A stretch of DNA of 64,000 bases from Phytomonas francai (Eukaryota; Euglenozoa; Kinetoplastea; Trypanosomatida; Trypanosomatidae). The notes under the pieces are model-generated. The model ran no database searches. It saw only the letters and a program-made list of their open reading frames with translations, and had not been told where the DNA came from. Shown here piece by piece: positions 48,101 through 56,106 of the stretch. How positions within the stretch are numbered: position 1 is the stretch's first letter; each line of letters opens with the position of its first letter. The stretch spans positions 195,491 to 259,490 of the forward strand of contig MJCC01000008.1 in the NCBI GenBank assembly GCA_001766655.1, written 5' to 3'. A program made the translations under genes and the position numbers.

Positions 48101-51100
48101 TTGGTAGTTTTTTTGGTGACGAAATTGTGGAAAAGATTAAGGAGTATCAAGGCAGCGACGACTATGATTCCTCCGAGCCTATTCGGATACACGAGATCGA
48201 CATGCTCGGTATGTCTGAGCAAGAGTTGCTTTGGTATATTTGGCAGCGTTTCAGCCCTGCTGCAGTTCAGGCGATTCCCGGTGTTGTGGATGAAAACCTC
48301 GGTCTTGATGAGGGCGAGGAGGAGGAAGAGTTCATGGATGAAGAAGATGAAGAGGGAGAAGAGGAGAACCAAAAGCTGAGGACCCTCTTAGCCACAGCTC
48401 AGAAGATAGAACCCCTTTTAAAGCCTCGGCGTCGCTTTCTTCATCAGTTCGGCTCACGCCTACAGTATTGCCCCGTGACCTTGTATACGAAGCGCCTTCT
48501 CGTGCGAGGCAAAAATGAACTTTGTCTTTCCTTTCTTGGGGATTTGTATTGTTTCGCTACCGAGGAGTGCTTGAACCAATTCCAGCGGAATCCGCTTCGG
48601 TTTGTCCATGATGTTCCGCCGCAGAATACACCCCCCCGACTCTGGGTGGTGGGGGCAACGTTTTCTGGCAGGCAGACGCTGAGCGCCGGGATTCAGCGCG
48701 AGTTTGGTATTCCTTTCTTCCGGTACGATAGAGATTTCCTCGAGAGCTGTATCGAAGCCGCAGTCACACCTGGTGGAGCGAAGGTCAACGACATATTCAT
48801 TCCGGAAGCCGACTTAACCCAGGTATCTGCGGCGGCGGCTCTCGGCACCAAGATTCTTCATGAACTTCGTGAATTTGCGGCTGACCACGAGCGGCGCCTC
48901 AAACTCCGACAGGAAGCCGAAAAGGAGCTGGATAGGATGGCAGAGCGCGCGGATGATAATGAGGACGATGAGGATGCTTTGGAGCGAGAGGCAGAGCTTC
49001 AGGGCTACCTGGAATTCGAGCCTGAGGATGAGGAGGTTAAGCAGGAGCGCCTGAATGAGGCCTACTTGCGCATCCTCGCCTGCGTCACTCGAATGGAGCC
49101 GTTCGAATCGCAGGGCTACATCATGGTTTGCGCTCCCTTTTCGGATGCTGGGATAGAGATCCTCTTTGAGGAGAGCTGCATCCCCGAGGCTGTGATCTAT
49201 CTGGAGGTTCCAGAGGATGTGCATGCGCAACGCGCCAGAAAGGTGATTGAACAACGGCGGAGGGAGGCCATGTCGCACCTCGCCGAGGCTCAGATTGTCC
49301 AAATGGAGACAGACGCCACACAGTCTGAGAGGGAGCTTGAGCAAAAGAAGAGGGAAAAGCTACTGTGGCTATGGCGTCGTCGCCACATTGGTGCCGACGA
49401 CCCTCCCAACGATGCCAATCTAGGCTCCCCAGAGATTGACGCGGCTCTCGGGGAGCCTCAGTTGAGATCCGGAGACCCACAGGGTGGGGCTCAAAAGGGC
49501 GACAACACTGTGCCTTCGTTTAACGACGAAGTCGAGGCTGTTGGGGAGTTTTTGGAGGTTCTCGAGGATCGTTTGGTGGATGTGGTGCGTGTGCCGGGTG
49601 GTGCAGGGCCGGAAACCGTATTCCGGACCGCGAATGAACTTCTTCAGCGACACCTCTTGAATCGAAGTTCCTTCTTTTGTGCCCCGCAGGTAGTAGAATA
49701 CGAGTCTTCACAAGACTTGCTGAGAACTGGCCGAGCAACGGAGTCTTGCTTTGGGCAGATGGACTCGGTTGAGCTTTTCGAAAGACGCATGGGTGTGTAC
49801 CAACCCTGTCGATACAAGCCGGAGGGTAGCTGTAAGTGGAGCGCACCCGAACCTTTAAGCGAGATAATGACAAACACGGCAGAGGATGATCCGAGCAACG
49901 AAGGGCAGCCGGAGGCCCCAGACGAAATGGAGGAAATCGAGGAGGAAATGTCAGAATACAGTTCGACAGAATTGGAGGAGATGCGCAATCTCGCCGCGGT
50001 CAAGCAAGCACAGTGGAATCGGTTAATGTCGCCACACTCAGTTCTGTTCGTGGATCGTGTGTACTACTTCAGGAGGTGTAGCACATTGAAGAAGTTTTTG
50101 CGAAATCCCATTCTTTATGTTTCCCAGCCACCGCCCCCTCCAAAGCTCCACTTGATGCCGGCCGTTGCTATCTTTGGAGGAGACATCTTTGAAGCCCAGT
50201 ATGTTGCACCAAGCGATGGTGTGAAAAGGAGGTCTCTGGCCGAATCCGTCGCTTATAACCTAGACGCTGTTCTCATCTCGATCCCAAAGCTGCTCTCGTG
50301 GGCTGCAGTACATCCACGTCTTGGGTCGCTTTCGGTGCAAGCCTTCTCTGCTGCCTTTGCCGGCTACGCTGACTTCGGCCTTATCGAACGGCTGTTCTTT
50401 CTTCGTCTTGGTGGGGCTGATGTGAAATTGAAGGGGGCGATCCTATCGGACTGGCCTCGAAGTGCGACCAGTCTAGACCGTGTTGCCAACCACCCGATCA
50501 CAACGCTAATTGCTCGGGCTGTTTGCCTTGGTGACGCACCCACCTCCTGCCCTGAAAGCCGGCATTTCCTTTCTTTCTGCACCATACTTCGGCAGCGACT
50601 TGATGAGCTCTTTCTTTATGTGCAAGATGTCACCCCGCCGAATCCTAGCGACCCGAAGGATCCTGTCAATCTACTTAAATTGGTAAGGGATATCGAGGCG
50701 CTTGTAGAGCGCGGACGCAAAGCTTTGCTGTGCCGTCGTCTTGCCTTTCCTGTATCTGTGTCGAAGCTATGGAAATTCCGCGAGGAGGTGGTCGCGCACA
50801 TGTCGATCTACCAGTGGTACTGCCCTTATTCGTGGATTGAGGAGGACGACCTAGTCGACACGCGGTCCTGTGAGGGGCTATGGGTTGCTCAGTATCTTGA
50901 CGAGTATTACTTCTTCAGCAGCGATGCCTACCTCCAGCGCTTCCTGTTGGATCCGTACGTTGTCGCCGAGCCCACCACGCGACGCCCGCTTCCATCGCAT
51001 TTACCACTCCCCATTTCCCGTACCTTTTCCAACGACGAGGCTGTGAAGTTGGCGCTAAAGGGCTGCTGTCCGGTGCTCCTGTATGACACCCGGGATAACT

Positions 51101-51696
51101 ACGGCCTACGCGGCGTCAAGGAGGCGACCGCGAAGCTCGGCTCCCTTTCCTGCGTTGTCGAATACAACGGCAAGTACTACGCCTGCTCGGATGAAATCAG
51201 CAAGGATCGGTTCCTCAGACGGCCATGGCAATACATCGACGCGGAAGTTCCGCTGCCGGCATCTCATAAATGTCCCCTCTTGCTTGTCTCTTCAAAGGAA
51301 AAGGAGGATGAGCTCCGCCGGACAATGGATGGAGAGACATACATCAAGCGGTACCTGTACGATCGAGTCGCGCGCGCGATGTTGGCGGCCGCAGAGGTGC
51401 GCCCGTTGTACTCTGGGCTTTCTGTCGAGGAGTCGGTGCTGAAGTACATGGCCCTCTACTTGAAGGCGCATCGTGAGGACGCTAATGAGCTTCAGAAAAA
51501 ACAATATACGGAGAAACTCGATCTTTTTACCAAGAGAAGTACGCTTTACAAGGGCATTGACCATCTTCCTTTCAACTATACGGAGGAGGACACTAATATC
51601 AAGGAACTGTACGCCGAGTATCACCTGATGCAGAAAGGCGTTGAGAATGTGTCTGAAATGAACCATCTCAAAATGCACTCAGATGTGAAGCAATAG
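45106..51696 (+). CDS. Giant adenylate kinase 9 (AK9)-like protein, probably flagellar
   Basis: 2,196 residues. A kinase-type P-loop GPRFMGKT sits at 369-376. A second nucleotide-kinase-like unit near 1180 has GATFSGRQT (1183-1191), with Arg for the P-loop Lys. At least four copies of a module are seen: (Y/F)CPVT, a hydrophobic strand, a Y-x-F element, then F-x-x-N/D-P-x-x-x (RFCPVTFQED...FKRNPLFYL near 730; YCPVTLYTKR...FQRNPLRFV near 1125; a third near 1645; WYCPYSWIEE...FLLDPYVV near 1900). These look like degenerate YHS domains. Acidic coiled-coil segments separate them. Alternating kinase and CPVT-type units are the plan of human AK9 (about 1,900 residues). Known role of AK9: axonemal nucleotide kinase. 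Which units are active is unclear. Confidence 0.72.
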   Translation: MKKGSKKKASQIKEEPKLTVDDARERLWRAIPCVAHAFKTEVDAGEDVERNRSPVDQQTSDFVNESALPYDTMEHIVRCLYMAAHGNPTPEDVDQGVSSVFGGSPMTHQEFYSKKDLYHFLDSIPNLWLPHAVLPTEDALVRLNMNLVDCITTDEPPITIIDDPYKTLLLEPSVCSLKILTTPVESFVTLTTQSPHKEIFSTLWRCIRSASSEGASASTAGEPDVLTSSQFNVFFSWFIELHFSNASVQRLEVAARNIWLEFLNERGEMDIESFKRACGFVCRRYTKQLNTTSYLEKLLSITQAHLKTAGGEGLCPLTSISPGEVETEQPRRRLEDPTLLYMPEDLRHWRQESAFYNCGPSENRILIHGPRFMGKTTVGKALAKKLHAAHLDVLELAREATANALNGDSLGQELVNLVKNSTPIPLSLQAALIRREVTNRSMYEGYVFSDSLSLSASNMHAVAQFLEDCGLAKDAIPSVFLEISSADVEWIQEVQGNVIASRLSVDEALLAIHAAKQEELRREKEKVEMLASCKEALAHFAQLQNDKNVPEEELSEARERAAEAEEMLASSANEAEEESSSRALEDQQLPDSETDNGNGDDARVFEWMLGRLIDSGRESLLDPAEISPDNKPLPFTSLPILNLAVERAALRNAILTVDGTSGAEDILTYVVQTLDLKPTLLSGEVGVGGAPNEGSTETLEDEKTLGQLREEAALASGFQYSPTWKRFCPVTFQEDHVLVEGSPVFSYTLRSYLYAMASRDKLERFKRNPLFYLRSMPATREPIFLVAGNGVLWGGRKHDKTVSKLHSLVKRLAHSLQLTVISLSDYASSHGQYCELRDKRGAIASSRADFDREERQQRAARLEKRLRLESKQKRSSSVKKPKIARLSSGKKASPASGERETPAKVSFIVKQRPERMADVLGEEIKKIQEKQKNSVPVLITALDSQDHNLAVLEQLLKEDAIPKKVLLLRSGSLPIPLDADNEDRPNLDETLVESNDETFGSFFGDEIVEKIKEYQGSDDYDSSEPIRIHEIDMLGMSEQELLWYIWQRFSPAAVQAIPGVVDENLGLDEGEEEEEFMDEEDEEGEEENQKLRTLLATAQKIEPLLKPRRRFLHQFGSRLQYCPVTLYTKRLLVRGKNELCLSFLGDLYCFATEECLNQFQRNPLRFVHDVPPQNTPPRLWVVGATFSGRQTLSAGIQREFGIPFFRYDRDFLESCIEAAVTPGGAKVNDIFIPEADLTQVSAAAALGTKILHELREFAADHERRLKLRQEAEKELDRMAERADDNEDDEDALEREAELQGYLEFEPEDEEVKQERLNEAYLRILACVTRMEPFESQGYIMVCAPFSDAGIEILFEESCIPEAVIYLEVPEDVHAQRARKVIEQRRREAMSHLAEAQIVQMETDATQSERELEQKKREKLLWLWRRRHIGADDPPNDANLGSPEIDAALGEPQLRSGDPQGGAQKGDNTVPSFNDEVEAVGEFLEVLEDRLVDVVRVPGGAGPETVFRTANELLQRHLLNRSSFFCAPQVVEYESSQDLLRTGRATESCFGQMDSVELFERRMGVYQPCRYKPEGSCKWSAPEPLSEIMTNTAEDDPSNEGQPEAPDEMEEIEEEMSEYSSTELEEMRNLAAVKQAQWNRLMSPHSVLFVDRVYYFRRCSTLKKFLRNPILYVSQPPPPPKLHLMPAVAIFGGDIFEAQYVAPSDGVKRRSLAESVAYNLDAVLISIPKLLSWAAVHPRLGSLSVQAFSAAFAGYADFGLIERLFFLRLGGADVKLKGAILSDWPRSATSLDRVANHPITTLIARAVCLGDAPTSCPESRHFLSFCTILRQRLDELFLYVQDVTPPNPSDPKDPVNLLKLVRDIEALVERGRKALLCRRLAFPVSVSKLWKFREEVVAHMSIYQWYCPYSWIEEDDLVDTRSCEGLWVAQYLDEYYFFSSDAYLQRFLLDPYVVAEPTTRRPLPSHLPLPISRTFSNDEAVKLALKGCCPVLLYDTRDNYGLRGVKEATAKLGSLSCVVEYNGKYYACSDEISKDRFLRRPWQYIDAEVPLPASHKCPLLLVSSKEKEDELRRTMDGETYIKRYLYDRVARAMLAAAEVRPLYSGLSVEESVLKYMALYLKAHREDANELQKKQYTEKLDLFTKRSTLYKGIDHLPFNYTEEDTNIKELYAEYHLMQKGVENVSEMNHLKMHSDVKQ

Positions 51697-52184
51697 AAGA
51701 AAGACACAGGATGGGGAGAAGGGGAGGGAGGGAGAAGAGAGTTCCCTTTTTATGGGCTTAGTTTCTACATGAGGACTAAAGTAGATCTGAGATAGGACGA
51801 ATAATTCGAAACAGCTGTGAGAGAGGGAAGCTCTCACATATTGTATTTTTTTTCACCAGGATTATTTTATGTACAGCCGAAGATGATCCCAGAGACAACT
51901 TGGATAATGTAAAGAAAAAACACACTAAAACGTAGAGAAGTATGGATCCTTAATGGGAAATGAGGTTTACTCCTTTTTGGTTTAAGCCTAGCCGCGCCAT
52001 TAGGCTTAGCTACGTGTTCAAGAGAAGGGATCTGAAGCTTGGCTGAACTTCTGTCTTTCCTTTTATCTTTCGACTTCATTTGAACTGTTGCAATATGTCT
52101 GTTTCCGCATGTTATTATAGATTACACATCATTCCCTAGAAGGACTACCTACTATAGCAGTACCATACAATAGCTTCAACTAAA
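51697..52184. other. Intergenic spacer
   Basis: G-rich, then AT-rich. No gene, tRNA or clear structure seen. Confidence 0.45.
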
Positions 52185-52973
52185 ATGATTAAGCTCAGGG
52201 TACGAATACCAAGAAGCACCGCCCCTATAGAGTTGGAGATCGATACGGATGCTCCCTGGATTGCTTTACTCTATGAACTTGAAAGAGTTAGTCAAGTCGA
52301 TGTGAATCGACTCCAAGTTTTGTTCGGCTTTCCCCCGAAGCCTCTTCAGGTCTCAGAAGAGACCCTTGTTAAGGATCTCAAGTTGCGAAGTAACGATATC
52401 ATCATTGTTCAGGAGGGCGAAGGGGTTCTCCATAAGGGTGAAGATGGGAGAAAATATGTTCCTCCAGTTCGTGAAAGGTCACATTTCACGCGTCGGATTT
52501 GCCCATCTGACAATTCATGCTTATTTCACGCCTGTGCATACATCCTGCATGACAAGAGCCGTTCGGATGGACCTTTGCTTCGACAGAAATGTGTTGAGTA
52601 TGTGATTAGCCATCCCGAAATGTTTACAAAGGAAGCGCTTGGTGAAGATCCATACGACTACGCTAGATGGCTCAGCCAGCCTGTTTCATGGGGTGGGGCC
52701 GTTGAGTTAGAGATACTAAGCAGCCTTTACGAGACGGAGATCTTTGCGCTTGACTTAGAATCTTCGACCATGCAGAAGTTTGGAACAGGGAATGGCTACA
52801 GTGTGCGTGGATTTGTTGTGTATACTGGGGCGCATTACGATTGCATCGCCATGAATCCCATGTTCAACTCGTCATCGGAAATGGACGATCAAGTACTGTT
52901 CAATACCAGAAGTGATGACGTTGTGGAGCGAGCACAACGCTTTGTGAAAGAGGAGGGTAAAAAACTCCGCTGA
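52185..52973 (+). CDS. OTU1/YOD1-type deubiquitinase
   Basis: 262 residues. Residues 1-80 form a ubiquitin-like/UBX-like domain (IKLRVRIPRSTAPIELEIDT and on). The OTU protease domain (about 98-230) has the catalytic DNSC box (D109, C112) in CPSDNSCLFHACAYIL, and the catalytic His in YTGAHYDCIA (H217). This is the order of YOD1/Otu1. Animal and yeast forms also have a C-terminal C2H2 zinc finger; this one ends VKEEGKKLR without it. Known role: YOD1 works with p97/VCP to trim ubiquitin chains in ER-associated degradation. Localisation is inferred to be cytosolic. Confidence 0.88.
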   Translation: MIKLRVRIPRSTAPIELEIDTDAPWIALLYELERVSQVDVNRLQVLFGFPPKPLQVSEETLVKDLKLRSNDIIIVQEGEGVLHKGEDGRKYVPPVRERSHFTRRICPSDNSCLFHACAYILHDKSRSDGPLLRQKCVEYVISHPEMFTKEALGEDPYDYARWLSQPVSWGGAVELEILSSLYETEIFALDLESSTMQKFGTGNGYSVRGFVVYTGAHYDCIAMNPMFNSSSEMDDQVLFNTRSDDVVERAQRFVKEEGKKLR

Positions 52974-53700
52974 AGCGTATATGTCTTTGTAGGAAAGGCC
53001 AAAAGTTAAGACATATTTGCGTTATTGGGCTAGAAAGCTTAGAAATTGAGATACGAGTTGCGTGCTGATTAGTACTCAGAAATGCATTGTGTTATTAGAG
53101 AAGCCACTGTCAATTACTTCGTCAGTACGTTTAGTAAGTTTTTGTGTGGATTGTTTATATTTCTCTGGAGTCCTTTTTTTTCTTCATTGAATACAGAAGA
53201 AAAAGCAATGCTCCTCATCTATTTATCTTTCTAATAGCTTTTGTGATTAACGCAATCTTGAAGCCTAAGCCGCTATATTTCTTTTAGTTTGACCTTTCCT
53301 GATTTTCTACCTTTAGTGGGATGAAAATTTAGTTGGAGAGATCAAGTATTTTAGAATTCATTGGTTCACCTCCTTTTTTTTTTTTTGAAAACTCTTTGTC
53401 AACAGAAAGGTGAGATTTTTTCAAAACATATCGTCTTTGGTTTTATTTTAGATACTAACAATTCCACAGTAACTTGCAAATCGTTTTGTGTAGTTTGTGG
53501 AAAGAAGCACTGCTGATACGGTCGACAAATGGTTATGTCCTATTACCATCCGTGATTTTGCCATCTCCTCCTTCCTTTTTTTTTTTATTGTTAAAGCTGC
53601 TGTGGTTTAAATTCATCCCCAGTTACCAGCACTTTAACCGAAAAGAGATCCCTGTTTACCGTTCCCTTTTAGTTGAAGGCCCTGCCTTTGTGTGCATTTT
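52974..53700. other. Intergenic spacer with polypyrimidine tract
   Basis: AT-rich; a long T-rich tract at about 53567-53590 is followed by AG at 53595-53596. No other gene-like signal. Confidence 0.5.
53569..53596 (+). promoter_or_regulatory. Trans-splice acceptor for 53701 gene
   Basis: T/C tract then gttaaag, AG at 53595-53596. No ATG lies between it and 53701, supporting that start over the GTG at 53692. Confidence 0.55.
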
Positions 53701-55536
53701 ATGTATTCCAATGGACCCCTTGTGGGGTCTGACTCGGAGTGCGGCAACAATGAGGGTGACTTGGGTGTCGTAGGTGGAACCCCGCCAAATCAGCACGCAG
53801 TGGGTGCGCCCTCTAAAGGCTTCTTTTCGACACCGCCCACTTCCCAGCCCGTTAAGGTGGACTTATCTACGAGGGTGAGCTCTTTGATATCTGCACCGGT
53901 TGTGGATTCCGTATTCTGCAATACTAGCGACATGGATTTCAAATCATTGGATGCCGTGAGTGCCCGCGAAGACTCTGCTGGTGCGGAGCAAATGCCTTTG
54001 AGTGAGTGTAAGCCCCTTCTGCAAACGAAGGAGGACACCATCAGTCAAAGTGACGCCTCTGTGACTCGGTTGTGTGAGATTATGGTAGATATTATGCATC
54101 TGGCACCAAATAAAAATGAATTTGAGAAGCTGACGGCGCATTTGTATGAAAAAGTGAAGGAATTAGAGCAAAACCATCATATGGAGATCAAGCGAAACAC
54201 TGACAAGATATCGAGTCTACGCATGGAGATGCTAGAGGATCGTGTTCGTCTGTGGGCCATTGAGAAGGGCCTACATGGAAGCTATGATGCGGATGTCAAA
54301 TATAAAGCAACTGAACTTTTAGATCGTCGATCCAAAGAGGTGTACGATGAGAACCACAAGCTGCACCGAGAGAAGGCGCTTCTCGCGAATGATGTCAAAC
54401 TCGCACGCGACAGAGAGCGTGTCTTAGACGAAGAGAACATAGCCTTGCATCGTGCTGTGAACGTTAACGCATCGATTGAATCAGATCTAAAGGCAAAGTG
54501 TATTCAGTGCAAGAGGGAAATCGGGAAACTCAAAGAACAGATCAAGACAGCAGAAGATTCGGTGGAAAAGGTTTCCAAAGATTATGAGGCACGTTTAGCG
54601 CATCAGAACGTTCAGCATGCGAAGCAAATCAAAGTTCTAGCAAAGGAAAGAGATGATGCCAGATGCGACGCGCTGCGGCTAAACGCGGAGCTCATTAAGC
54701 TACGCAAAGCTTCCGCACAGGTATTATGCCAACGAGGGGAGTTAGAGAACTTCTTTTATGAAGCCCTCAACGAGGTCAGGGCGCAAATCGTATACGAGCG
54801 GCGCCGCCAGCTGCTGATGAGCCCAACCAAGAGCATGCTCGGCTGCGGTACTACCACCTCCCAGGAGGTCATAAACGCTTCACGACACACCCACACTTCC
54901 GTGTTGCGGATCGAAAATCAGCGCTTTCTACGCTCGATGGGTAGTCCCGCGACGCATTCCAGTTCAATCCCACTTTTCCAATCTACTAATGGGCCCGGTG
55001 AAGGGTTTTGCGGCAGCACTGGTGGTGCGTCCCGGACGCTGCCCTCTCAGGGAAAGCGTCCGCTTAGCCTCCCTGTGGAGGGTAGCGTTGGCGTGAAAGC
55101 GCTTCCGCCGATCCCGCAGGGCGCCGCGTCGGGCTCGACGCAAAACCAGCCCTCTCAGCTGTGCGTATACGAGCAGAGGATGGAAAATGCGGCGAGCCGC
55201 GGAAACGCCGAGGGTCATGAGGATCCCTCCTCTTCTTCTGTGCAAGGGCCTGGCGCGCTCGTCAAGGGCAGCGCACTGCGGAGCTGTCCTGGCGGAGTCA
55301 CGTGGAAGATGATTCAACAGGTGAACATATCGGAGCTGAGCTGGCAGGAGAAGGAGCGGGTGCTCCAGCTTCTCTTTGAGCGTATTCGAGCGCAGCGGCA
55401 GCGGCTAGCCCGAAAGGCGATCCTTCAAGCTGAGACGAAACCAGGGAATGGTGTAGCAATGCCTGAAGTACTAGACCCTCCGGTGGGACCAGACGAAGAG
55501 ACGTCAAAATCAACCCTTTTTATTACACAAAGGTAA
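53701..55536 (+). CDS. Coiled-coil protein, BBOF1 (DUF4515)-like, probably basal body
   Basis: 611 residues from ATG 53701. Residues about 130-360 are one long coiled coil (NEFEKLTAHLYEKVKELEQN, then RSKEVYDENHKLHREKALLA and IQCKREIGKLKEQIKTAEDS). It ends with ELENFFYEALNEVRAQI, which resembles the R-x-E-L-E-x-F-F-x-x-A-L-x-x-V-x motif near the end of the DUF4515 coil in BBOF1, a basal-body orientation factor in animals. The rest (about 370-611) is Ser/Gly/Pro-rich, with a helical patch NISELSWQEKERVLQLLFER near 545. No membrane span. The family call is tentative. Confidence 0.5.
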   Translation: MYSNGPLVGSDSECGNNEGDLGVVGGTPPNQHAVGAPSKGFFSTPPTSQPVKVDLSTRVSSLISAPVVDSVFCNTSDMDFKSLDAVSAREDSAGAEQMPLSECKPLLQTKEDTISQSDASVTRLCEIMVDIMHLAPNKNEFEKLTAHLYEKVKELEQNHHMEIKRNTDKISSLRMEMLEDRVRLWAIEKGLHGSYDADVKYKATELLDRRSKEVYDENHKLHREKALLANDVKLARDRERVLDEENIALHRAVNVNASIESDLKAKCIQCKREIGKLKEQIKTAEDSVEKVSKDYEARLAHQNVQHAKQIKVLAKERDDARCDALRLNAELIKLRKASAQVLCQRGELENFFYEALNEVRAQIVYERRRQLLMSPTKSMLGCGTTTSQEVINASRHTHTSVLRIENQRFLRSMGSPATHSSSIPLFQSTNGPGEGFCGSTGGASRTLPSQGKRPLSLPVEGSVGVKALPPIPQGAASGSTQNQPSQLCVYEQRMENAASRGNAEGHEDPSSSSVQGPGALVKGSALRSCPGGVTWKMIQQVNISELSWQEKERVLQLLFERIRAQRQRLARKAILQAETKPGNGVAMPEVLDPPVGPDEETSKSTLFITQR

Positions 55537-56106
55537 GATACTAACATTACTCGATATTCCCACAAACAGGTGTGTGGGCGGGTGTGCATTACATTAGTTG
55601 CGCTATATGTGGGTCCTTTCTTCTCATTATACGGATCCGATCCTCTGCTTATGTATTTTAGTCGTAAAGCTTCTTGGCTTTCCGCTTTTCGGCCGTGCTC
55701 ATGGTATGTAGACAAATCCATTGGTATACCGGGATACTATTGTAACCTTTCCCATCCTCTTGGATTTAACTATCACGTAAGGATGTGGTGATAGGAATAG
55801 GACAACAACACTTTCTGCTTTTTAACTTACACGGTTTCATCCGTTATAAATATTTCTGTTGCGCTTAACCTTTTGCTTTTCTTCTTACTATTCTTCTTTT
55901 TTTTTTTTCTGCCTTCACACGTTTCACATACGAGTAGATTTATGGTATCTCCTTTAGGGATACTCTGGAACTTTAATCCTCGACTTTCATATGATTTTCC
56001 AAATTCTGTTATGGACAGAAAGTGTCGATTCCTATTTTTTTTTCGACTTTTCATATTACTATTTGCTACATTTTTAAAATTAGAGCCCAGCTCGCTTTAA
56101 AGGTTA
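55537..56106. other. Intergenic spacer with two splice tracts
   Basis: Tracts at about 55874-55915 and 56030-56060. The second, with AG in ttagag near 56086, leaves no upstream ATG before 56107. Open frames here start at GTG or lie across the tracts and look non-coding. Confidence 0.5.

Noticed and set aside
55570..56100. Two open frames (55570-55791, 55873-56100)
   Set aside because: First starts at GTG; the second translates a T-rich splice tract (poly-Phe) and is not protein-like.
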